Source: Candidatus Mediterraneibacter gallistercoris (GTDB lineage Bacteria > Bacillota_A > Clostridia > Lachnospirales > Lachnospiraceae). From it: 9,901 nt of DNA. Numbering within the stretch: position 1 is the stretch's first letter; the number at the start of each line of letters is the position of its first letter. Shown piece by piece: positions 1 to 5,334 of this stretch. The notes beneath the pieces were generated by a model. The model ran no database searches. It was not told the origin of the DNA and was given only the letters and a program-made list of their open reading frames with translations. Location of the stretch: the NCBI GenBank assembly GCA_019119745.1, contig DWWI01000115.1:1-9901 (forward strand). The letters run 5' to 3'. The position numbers were made by a program, and so were the translations under genes.

Positions 1-7
1 AAACACA

Positions 8-106
8 TATGAAAAAACGGGGAGCTTGCGTATCAAGCAGGCTGAGAGGAAGATGAATCGCTTCGACCCGCCACCTGATTTGGGTAATGCCAACGTAGGG
101 AACATA
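8..106 (+). ncRNA. TPP (THI-box) riboswitch aptamer
   Basis: Senses thiamin pyrophosphate and controls the thiM-thiE-HAD-thiD-cytX operon that follows. The conserved THI-box core is directly visible: CTGAGA at 42-47, ACCC at 66-69, ACCTGAT at 73-79 and the block from GGGTAATGCC into ACGTAGGGA at 82-101. Helices that can be drawn are a P3-type stem GCTTG/CAAGC (24-28 with 34-38), GAAG/CTTC (49-52 with 61-64), TTGG/CCAA (80-83 with 90-93), CCT/AGG (74-76 with 97-99) and a closing P1 TATG/CATA (8-11 with 103-106). GGGG at 19-22 would be the 5' strand of P2, pairing with the ACCC region. TPP riboswitches are normally OFF switches, and every gene downstream is a thiamin gene, which supports the call. 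The window starts only a few bases upstream, so the promoter is not seen. Confidence 0.96.
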
Positions 107-120
107 GATAAACTACTGAT

Positions 121-153
121 GCGGGCGTACCCTTATGAGGTCCCCGTTTTTTT
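121..153 (+). terminator. Riboswitch expression-platform terminator
   Basis: Local hairpin followed by a U-tract, 15 bases after the aptamer. GCGGG (121-125) pairs with CCCGT (143-147, one G-T wobble). After a small internal loop, ACC(C)T (129-133) pairs with AGGT (138-141), with a TATG loop at 134-137. Seven T follow from 147 to 153. The terminator should form when TPP holds the aptamer closed, ending transcription before thiM. Two competing pairings could prevent it without ligand: 93-106 with 134-147, and 12-23 with 141-152. Folding was done by eye, not computed. Confidence 0.85.
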
Positions 154-167
154 GTGCGATAAGCCCG

Positions 168-240
168 GCAAGCGGCTGCCGTGCTCGCACGGGCAGACAT
201 TTGCCGGGCAACGGACAGCGAGCAGCGAAGCTGTGAGCTG
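168..240 (+). repeat. Hairpin repeat unit 1 in thiM leader
   Basis: First copy of a 73-base direct repeat; the second copy starts 79 bases later and differs at only two positions (198 and 234). The unit folds into two hairpins. In the first, CTGCCGTG (176-183) pairs with CACGGGCAG (188-196, one bulged G) around a CTCG loop. In this copy it is extended by an outer arm, GCCCGGCAA/TTGCCGGGC (163-171 with 201-209). The second is CAGC-GAG-CAGC, GAA loop, GCTG-TGA-GCTG (216-240). The dense palindromes resemble dispersed intergenic REP/BIME-like elements. There is no coding signal. Confidence 0.85.
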
Positions 241-246
241 GAAGCA

Positions 247-319
247 GCAAGCGGCTGCCGTGCTCGCACGGGCAGATATTTGCCGGGCAACGGACAGCGA
301 GCAGCGAAGCTGAGAGCTG
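247..319 (+). repeat. Hairpin repeat unit 2 in thiM leader
   Basis: Second copy of the 73-base unit seen at 168-240, with 71 of 73 positions identical by eye. It keeps the central CTGCCGTG/CACGGGCAG hairpin and the CAGC/GCTG double stem. It lacks the full outer arm on its left side because the six bases before it (241-246, GAAGCA) differ from those before unit 1. The two substitutions, C198 to T277 and T234 to A313, fall in predicted unpaired or weakly paired positions. That suggests a recent tandem duplication with structure retained. Confidence 0.85.
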
Positions 320-333
320 TGCGGTATCGCGGG

Positions 334-357
334 CGGATAGGGGGGAACCCCTATCCG
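334..357 (+). other. Perfect 10-bp hairpin with GGAA tetraloop
   Basis: CGGATAGGGG (334-343) and CCCCTATCCG (348-357) are exact inverted complements around GGAA, a GNRA-type tetraloop. It ends 39 bases before the thiM start codon. It is not followed by a U-tract, so it is not a standard terminator. It could stabilise the mRNA 5' end left by repeat processing, or act as a transcription pause. Its role is unknown. Confidence 0.6.
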
Positions 358-396
358 ATTGTTCTTTGGAACATCCAAATGAAAGGTGGAAATACG

Positions 397-1215
397 ATGA
401 GAGAATATCTGGAAAATGTAAGGAATACAGTACCGCTGGTACATAATATCACAAATTATGTAACCGTAAATGATGTGGCGAATGTGCTTCTGGCCTGCGG
501 CGGAAGTCCGATCATGTCCGACGAGGCGGAGGATGTGGAGGATATCACGTCTGTCTGCGGCGGTCTTAATATCAATATCGGCACCCTTCACAAGACAAGC
601 ATTGAAGGAATGTTCCGCGCGGGAAAGAAAGCGAACGAACTGGGGCATCCCGTACTGCTTGATCCGGTGGGTGCCGGAGCCAGCGCGCTGCGCACGAATA
701 CAGCGCTGGGGCTGATGAAAGAATTGAAATTAGCCGTGATCCGCGGAAATATATCCGAGATCAAGACGCTGGCTCTCGGAAGCGGCACGACAAAGGGTGT
801 GGATGCAGACGTGGCGGACGCAGTGACCGAGGAAAGTCTGGATGAGGCAGTGGCATTTGTGAAAAAATTCGCGGAAGAAACAGGAACAATCATTGCCGTG
901 ACCGGAGCTATCGACCTTGTGTCTGACGGGAAGACCTGCTATGTGATCCGCAACGGAAGACCAGAGATGGGAAAGATCACCGGAACCGGATGTCAGCTTT
1001 CCGGAATGATGACAGCCTATGTGACGGCAAATCCGGATCATCCGCTGGAGGCTGCCGCTGCGGCTGTCTGTGTCATGGGACTTGCAGGAGAGATCGGATG
1101 GAGCCGGATGCAGGAGGGCGACGGAAACGCAACCTACCGTAACCGGATCATTGACGCTATCTACAACATGACGGGCGAAGAGCTCGAGAAAGGGGCAAAA
1201 TATGAGATCAGATAA
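397..1215 (+). CDS. thiM: Hydroxyethylthiazole kinase ThiM
   Basis: Cytoplasmic ribokinase-fold salvage kinase that phosphorylates 4-methyl-5-(2-hydroxyethyl)thiazole with ATP, giving the thiazole phosphate used by ThiE. The 272 residues match the usual family length, and the protein reads as ThiM throughout: PLVHNITNYVTVND near the N-terminus, DPVGAGAS at 89-96, RGNISEI at 116-122, and the anion-hole motif GTGC at 196-199 with the family cysteine at 199. I chose ATG 397 because AAAGGTGG (382-389) sits seven bases before it. The open frame runs on upstream through the repeats and an ATG at 379, but that start lacks a good ribosome binding site and would add non-family sequence. It is the first gene of the riboswitch operon and overlaps thiE by 14 bases, so translation is probably coupled. 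Confidence 0.96.
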   Translation: MREYLENVRNTVPLVHNITNYVTVNDVANVLLACGGSPIMSDEAEDVEDITSVCGGLNINIGTLHKTSIEGMFRAGKKANELGHPVLLDPVGAGASALRTNTALGLMKELKLAVIRGNISEIKTLALGSGTTKGVDADVADAVTEESLDEAVAFVKKFAEETGTIIAVTGAIDLVSDGKTCYVIRNGRPEMGKITGTGCQLSGMMTAYVTANPDHPLEAAAAAVCVMGLAGEIGWSRMQEGDGNATYRNRIIDAIYNMTGEELEKGAKYEIR

Positions 1216-1867
1216 TGAGGGAAACTGCAGGAAAGAGGATCTGCTCCTCTATGCAGTAACAGACCGCAGCTGGCTGAACGGGGAGACTCTTTACGCTCAG
1301 GTGGAGAAAGCGTTAAAAGGCGGAGTGACTTTTGTACAGCTCAGAGAAAAAAATCTGGACGAGGAGGCATTTCTCGAAGAGGCGAAAGAGATCCAGAAGC
1401 TGTGCGCACAGTACGGCGTCCCCTTTGTAATAAACGATAATGTAGAGATTGCCGCGCAGATCAACGCAGACGGCGTCCACGTTGGACAGAGCGATATGGA
1501 AGCGGGCGATGTGCGCAGGAAGCTGGGGCCGGACAAGATCATCGGCGTGTCCGCCCAGACTGTGGAGCAGGCGCTAAAAGCGCAGGAACACGGGGCAGAT
1601 TATCTTGGCGTGGGAGCGGTATTTCCTACAGGCTCAAAGGCTGATGCAGTGGAAGTAAGCCATGAGACGGTAAAGGAAATCTGCGAAGCCGTAGATATAC
1701 CGGTTATCGCCATCGGGGGCATCACTGCCGATAATGTGGCAGAACTTTCCGGCACAGGCATCTGCGGCATTGCCGTGATCAGCGCCATCTTTGCGCAGAA
1801 AGAGATAGATGAAGCAGCGCGGCATCTGAAAAGCCGCACAGAAGAGATGCTGAAGACGCAGGCGTAA
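1202..1867 (+). CDS. thiE: Thiamin phosphate synthase ThiE
   Basis: TIM-barrel enzyme that couples HMP-PP with thiazole phosphate to give thiamin monophosphate and pyrophosphate. Family motifs are in the expected order in the 221 residues: YAVTDR (17-22), QLREKN (46-51) for pyrophosphate and Mg binding, FVINDN (75-80), GVHVGQSD (91-98), GVSAQT (115-120), the pyrimidine-side loop FPTGSK (141-146), AIGGI (170-174) and AVISAI (191-196). The loop reads PTGSK where many members have PTxTK, a conservative change. The start overlaps the end of thiM by 14 bases and is preceded by AAAGGGG, typical of translational coupling. The first dozen residues are charged and poorly conserved, so a slightly later start cannot be excluded. 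It joins the products of ThiM and ThiD. Confidence 0.96.
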   Translation: MRSDNEGNCRKEDLLLYAVTDRSWLNGETLYAQVEKALKGGVTFVQLREKNLDEEAFLEEAKEIQKLCAQYGVPFVINDNVEIAAQINADGVHVGQSDMEAGDVRRKLGPDKIIGVSAQTVEQALKAQEHGADYLGVGAVFPTGSKADAVEVSHETVKEICEAVDIPVIAIGGITADNVAELSGTGICGIAVISAIFAQKEIDEAARHLKSRTEEMLKTQA

Positions 1868-1922
1868 AGCGTAATTCAAGCGTAATGCAGCGAACTGACT
1901 GAAAAAAGGAGGATTCGAAAAG

Positions 1923-2582
1923 ATGATCCGTGGAGTGATATTCGATGTGGACGGGGTATTGTTAAATTCCATGCCCGTCTGGGAAAATCTGGGAGAACTC
2001 TACCTGAACAGGCTGGGGGTCGAGGCAGAGAAAGGTCTCGGAGATATATTGTTTACCATGAGTCTTGAAGAGGGAGCAGACTATCTGATTTCCCGTTATC
2101 ACCTTGATAAGACGCCGGAGGAGATTATAAAGGGGCTGAACCGGGAGGTGCAGGACTTTTATGAGAACCGGGTTCCTCTGAAAGAGGGAGTGCGGCAGTA
2201 TCTTCAGGAATTCCAGGAGAGGCAGATTCCCATGGTAATTGCTACATCCGGTGACAGGAAGAACGCGGAAGCCGCCCTTAAAAGACTGAAGGTCTTTTCG
2301 TATTTTCAGGGGATTTTTACCTGCTCCGAGATCGGAAGCAGCAAGAGCCAGCCGGATATCTATTACGCCGCGGCACTGCAGATCGATACGGAACCTTCTG
2401 AGACATGGGTGTTTGAAGATGCGCTACACGCGCTTCAGACCGCGAAAAGGGCGGGATTTAGGACAGTGGGAGTTTACGACAAGGCAAGCGACCGGGATCT
2501 TGCCCATATCTGGAACACGGCGGATATCTATCTGCCGGAGTTTAAAGATTTTAATATATTCTGGAAAAGAGCGTCCGTATAA
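1923..2582 (+). CDS. HAD-superfamily phosphatase, candidate TMP phosphatase
   Basis: Haloacid dehalogenase-type hydrolase of 219 residues with all four catalytic motifs. Motif I is FDVDGV, with nucleophile Asp8 and acid/base Asp10. Motif II is IATSG around Thr108/Ser109. Motif III is Lys141 in a SKSQPDIY block (usually KPxPDIY). Motif IV is FEDA with Glu165 and Asp166. A helical cap fits between motifs I and II (about 16-85), as in beta-phosphoglucomutase-like members. It has a strong ribosome binding site (AAGGAGG, 1906-1912) and lies between thiE and thiD. No ThiL is visible here, so dephosphorylation of thiamin monophosphate to thiamin, for later pyrophosphorylation, is a sensible role. 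Sequence alone does not fix the substrate: other sugar or nucleotide phosphates are possible. The family call is sure; the TMP role is inference. Confidence 0.9.
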   Translation: MIRGVIFDVDGVLLNSMPVWENLGELYLNRLGVEAEKGLGDILFTMSLEEGADYLISRYHLDKTPEEIIKGLNREVQDFYENRVPLKEGVRQYLQEFQERQIPMVIATSGDRKNAEAALKRLKVFSYFQGIFTCSEIGSSKSQPDIYYAAALQIDTEPSETWVFEDALHALQTAKRAGFRTVGVYDKASDRDLAHIWNTADIYLPEFKDFNIFWKRASV

Positions 2583-2729
2583 CAGCGGGCACTTTTCAGC
2601 GGCAGGCCGGGGGCACCACTTTCTGCCGCTATATAAAATTAATGCTGAGTGCATATCCGGAAAATGACGGCAGCCTTATATGGCGGATAAGGATACGCAT
2701 AACACGAAAGAGGAAAGGAAGTATGAAAA
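2583..2729 (+). other. Structured intergenic region between HAD gene and thiD
   Basis: The 147 bases hold several inverted repeats but no intrinsic terminator. AGCGGCAG/CTGCCGCT (2598-2605 with 2623-2630) encloses a GC-rich loop and is followed by ATATAAAATT rather than a U-tract. TATCCG (2654-2659) can pair with CGGATA (2684-2689), and CCTTAT (2674-2679) with ATAAGG (2687-2692); these two are mutually exclusive. I find no convincing promoter: a TATAAA at 2632-2637 has no -35 partner. The region may be a remnant repeat or an mRNA processing or stability element within the operon. Confidence 0.45.
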
Positions 2730-3608
2730 ATGAGAACAGCATTAACAATCGCTGGCAGTGACTCCAGCGGAGGCGCCGGAATTCAGGCAGATATCAAGAC
2801 AATGACCGCGAATGGCGTGTTTGCCATGAGTGCGATCACTGCACTGACTGCACAGAATACGACCGGCGTAACAGGAATCATGGAGGTATCTCCTGAATTT
2901 CTAAAAGAGCAGATTGACTGTATCTTTACAGATATCCGTCCGGATGCGGTCAAGATCGGAATGGTATCATCAGCAGAGCTGATCACTGCCATTGCAGAGA
3001 AACTTACGGAATATCATGCAGAGAATATTGTGGTCGATCCGGTTATGGTAGCCACAAGCGGGGCAAAACTGATCAGCGATGACGCGATAGATACGCTGAA
3101 AGAAAGACTGCTCCCCATGGCGGATGTTCTGACACCCAACATTCCGGAGGCGGAAGTACTCTCAGGCATGGAAGTAAGAACTGAGGAAGATATGATAAAA
3201 GCCGCAGAGAAGATCAGTGAGAACTATCACTGTGCTGTTCTCTTAAAAGGCGGACATCAGTTAAATGACGCCAATGATCTGCTTTATAGAAACGGAAGTT
3301 ACCGCTGGTTCTACGGAAAGCGCATTGACAATCCGAATACTCACGGGACAGGATGCACGCTGTCCAGTGCCATTGCGTCTAATCTGGCGAAAGGTTTTGA
3401 CATGGATACATCCGTAGAGAGGGCGAAAGCATATATTTCCGGTGCGCTGGGAGCTATGCTGGATCTGGGAAAAGGCAGCGGGCCGATGAACCATGCCTTT
3501 GACATTACAGGGGAATATGTAAAGACTCCGGAAGATACAGCTAAAGAAACACCGGAAAGTACAGTGACAGAAACAGATATGCCTTCTGCCGGAAAGGAGA
3601 CAGTCTGA
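2730..3608 (+). CDS. thiD: HMP/HMP-phosphate kinase ThiD
   Basis: Ribokinase-fold enzyme that phosphorylates hydroxymethylpyrimidine twice, giving the HMP-PP used by ThiE. The N-terminus ALTIAGSDSSGGAGIQADIKT is the family signature and fixes the start at 2730. Other motifs are VVDPVMVATSG (101-111), LTPNIPEAEVL (134-144), LLKGGH (171-176) and the anion hole NTHGTGCTLSSAIA (203-216) with catalytic Cys209. The family normally ends near residue 262. This protein has about 30 extra residues, rich in Thr, Glu and Pro, including two eight-residue copies (TPEDTAKE and TPESTVTE, 266-281). An ATG at 2723 in another frame opens only a 12-codon ORF. The gene stops one base before cytX, whose ribosome binding site lies inside its last codons. 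Confidence 0.95.
   Translation: MRTALTIAGSDSSGGAGIQADIKTMTANGVFAMSAITALTAQNTTGVTGIMEVSPEFLKEQIDCIFTDIRPDAVKIGMVSSAELITAIAEKLTEYHAENIVVDPVMVATSGAKLISDDAIDTLKERLLPMADVLTPNIPEAEVLSGMEVRTEEDMIKAAEKISENYHCAVLLKGGHQLNDANDLLYRNGSYRWFYGKRIDNPNTHGTGCTLSSAIASNLAKGFDMDTSVERAKAYISGALGAMLDLGKGSGPMNHAFDITGEYVKTPEDTAKETPESTVTETDMPSAGKETV
3525..3572 (+). repeat. Two-copy 24-base tandem repeat in thiD tail
   Basis: Two adjacent 24-base units (3525-3548 and 3549-3572) are about 70 percent identical by eye and encode TPEDTAKE then TPESTVTE. They lie entirely in the low-complexity C-terminal extension beyond the ThiD fold. An old slippage or duplication event is the simple explanation. Confidence 0.6.
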
Positions 3609-3609
3609 C

Positions 3610-4806
3610 ATGGAAACAAAACGTACTTCAGTATATGAAAATGGCCTAATCTGGTTCGGCGCCGGTGTATCCATTGCCGAGATCCTGACCGGAACCTATC
3701 TGGCTCCCCTTGGATTCCAGAGAGGCCTTGCAGCGGTCATCATCGGACACATTATCGGATGCTGTATGATGTTCTTTGCCGGACTGATCGGCGCGAGAAT
3801 GGGAAAGAGCGCCATGGAGACTGTGAAAATGAGCTTTGGACGCAAAGGCGGGCTGCTCTTTGCCGTACTCAATGTCCTCCAGCTTGTCGGATGGACAGCC
3901 ATCATGATCTATGACGGAGCCCTTGCCGCAGACGGTATCTTCCACACCGGCGCATGGGTGTGGTGCATCGTGATCGGAGCGCTGATCGTTCTCTGGATCG
4001 CTGTCGGAGTGACCAATCTTGGAAAGATCAATACGATTGCCATGGCAGCACTCTTTATTCTGACCATCCTGCTGTGCAGAGTTATCTTCTTCGACGGTTC
4101 GGACGCGGGCGCGGATCTGAGCAGTGACGCGATGAGCTTTGGCGCGGCGGTGGAACTGTCCGTGGCAATGCCGCTCTCGTGGCTGCCCGTTATCAGCGAT
4201 TATACAAGAGAGGCCGAGAAACCGGTGAAGGCCACTGCGGCGAGCGTGATCGTCTACGGTCTGGTGAGCTGCTGGATGTATGTGATCGGTATGGGAACCG
4301 CTATCTACACCGGCGAGACAGACATTGCTGTAATCATGGCGAAGGCGGGGCTCGGTATCGCGGCGCTTCTGATTGTAATCTTCTCCACTGTTACGACTAC
4401 GTTCCTTGACGCATATTCAGCAGGTGTGTCTTCCGAGTCCGTATTTGCGAAACTGAAAGGAAATCATGTGGGTATCGTGGTGACGGTCATCGGTACGATC
4501 GCGGCCATCATTTTCCCAATGGATGATATCACGGATTTCCTATACCTCATCGGTTCCGTGTTCGCCCCTATGATCGCGGTACAGATCGCGGATGTGTTCA
4601 TCCTGAGAAAAGCGAAGAAGCTGACAGATTTCGACTGGAAGAATCTGGTGATCTGGCTGATCGGATTTATTGTCTATCGATGGTTCATGACGATCGATAT
4701 ACCGGTGGGCAATACGCTGCCGGATATGGCGGTGGTGATCGTGATCTGTCTGATCGTGGAGGAAATATCAGGAAAAGCGTCCGGGCGTAAAATGTGTAAA
4801 AAGTAA
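3610..4806 (+). CDS. cytX: NCS1-family HMP transporter CytX
   Basis: Multi-spanning membrane permease of 398 residues, predicted to bring hydroxymethylpyrimidine into the cell. It resembles the NCS1 (cytosine/purine) group: a polar N-terminus, then ENGLIWFGAGVSIAEILTG (10-28) entering the first helix, LVGWTAIMIYDGA (92-104), and SWLPVISDYTR (190-200), a typical NCS1 substrate-site segment. About ten to twelve hydrophobic segments are visible by eye. The CytX subgroup is known from comparative genomics to occur in TPP-regulated operons as the likely HMP importer, and here it directly follows thiD, whose product would trap the imported substrate. AGGAG at 3595-3599 supports ATG 3610. The C-terminus is short and lysine-rich. 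Transport of another pyrimidine is possible but less likely in this operon. Confidence 0.9.
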   Translation: METKRTSVYENGLIWFGAGVSIAEILTGTYLAPLGFQRGLAAVIIGHIIGCCMMFFAGLIGARMGKSAMETVKMSFGRKGGLLFAVLNVLQLVGWTAIMIYDGALAADGIFHTGAWVWCIVIGALIVLWIAVGVTNLGKINTIAMAALFILTILLCRVIFFDGSDAGADLSSDAMSFGAAVELSVAMPLSWLPVISDYTREAEKPVKATAASVIVYGLVSCWMYVIGMGTAIYTGETDIAVIMAKAGLGIAALLIVIFSTVTTTFLDAYSAGVSSESVFAKLKGNHVGIVVTVIGTIAAIIFPMDDITDFLYLIGSVFAPMIAVQIADVFILRKAKKLTDFDWKNLVIWLIGFIVYRWFMTIDIPVGNTLPDMAVVIVICLIVEEISGKASGRKMCKK

Positions 4807-4856
4807 AGAGAAACAGGTAGAAACACAGATCCCGTATTCCATTTTTCCGGCCGGCA

Positions 4857-4865
4857 TGTTACAAT
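4857..4865 (+). promoter_or_regulatory. Candidate extended -10 promoter for mscL
   Basis: TGTTACAAT reads as an extended -10 element, TG-N-TACAAT, with five of six bases matching TATAAT. The -35 position 17 bases upstream (TTCCAT, 4837-4842) is weak, which is acceptable for an extended -10 promoter. It lies about 47 bases before the mscL start and after the end of the thiamin operon. No terminator is seen after cytX, so read-through from the operon also remains possible. Confidence 0.5.
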
Positions 4866-4911
4866 CTCTGACTGGTAATCTGACAAAAGAGAATACGAAG
4901 GAGAGTAACCT

Positions 4912-5334
4912 ATGAAAAAATTTATTGAGGAATTCAAGTCATTTGCCCTTCGGGGAAACATGATGGATATGGCAGTCGGTGTTATCATCGGCGGCGGCTT
5001 TACCGGGATCGTGACATCACTTACGGATAACTTTATCAATCCGATCCTGAATTTTGTCACAGGAGCAGAGACTTATACGCTCCAGAACATCGCCGGTTTT
5101 GCGTCAAAGTTCGTATCAGATCTGGTTAACTTCCTGATATTGGCTTTTGTCCTTTTCTGCCTGCTCAAAGCGATCAATAAAATCATGTCGCTTGGACAGA
5201 AGAAAGAGGAGCCTGCTGCGCCGACTGTGAAGAAGTGTCCGTACTGCTTCAGCGAGATTCCGCTCGAGGCGACCCGGTGCCCGCACTGTACTTCTGTTCT
5301 GGAAGAAAAGGAAGCTCAGGCATTTTCCGAATAA
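4912..5334 (+). CDS. mscL: Large-conductance mechanosensitive channel MscL
   Basis: Homopentameric membrane channel that opens under membrane tension and releases solutes during hypo-osmotic shock. The 140 residues start with an amphipathic N-terminal helix, MKKFIEEFKSFALRGN, then the pore helix with NMMDMAVGVIIGGGFTGIVTSL (about 16-37). A short extracellular loop (about 50-66) and a second helix (about 68-91) follow. After a linker rich in Lys, Glu, Pro and Ala comes a zinc ribbon with Cys109, Cys112, Cys123 and Cys126 (CPYC and CPHC). This replaces the simple helical-bundle end of E. coli MscL and is seen in other Firmicutes. The ribosome binding site AAGGAG (4898-4903) fits the start. The last 86 bases are antisense to the end of the AraC-type gene. 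Confidence 0.96.
   Translation: MKKFIEEFKSFALRGNMMDMAVGVIIGGGFTGIVTSLTDNFINPILNFVTGAETYTLQNIAGFASKFVSDLVNFLILAFVLFCLLKAINKIMSLGQKKEEPAAPTVKKCPYCFSEIPLEATRCPHCTSVLEEKEAQAFSE

Noticed and set aside
26..313. Open frames across the riboswitch and leader repeats on both strands
   Set aside because: They cross the conserved riboswitch core and palindromic repeats and lack ribosome binding sites; their openness comes from repeated GC-rich sequence.
168..319. CRISPR-like array
   Set aside because: Only two long copies, separated by six bases with no spacer-sized unique segments and no cas genes.
181..396. Longer thiM starting upstream, including ATG 181 or ATG 379
   Set aside because: The added residues translate the hairpin repeats and do not resemble ThiM; ATG 397 has a well-spaced AAAGGTGG.
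2631..2640. Internal promoter (TATAAA) before thiD
   Set aside because: The position 17 bases upstream is GGGGGC, and the nearby hairpin offers no better -35.
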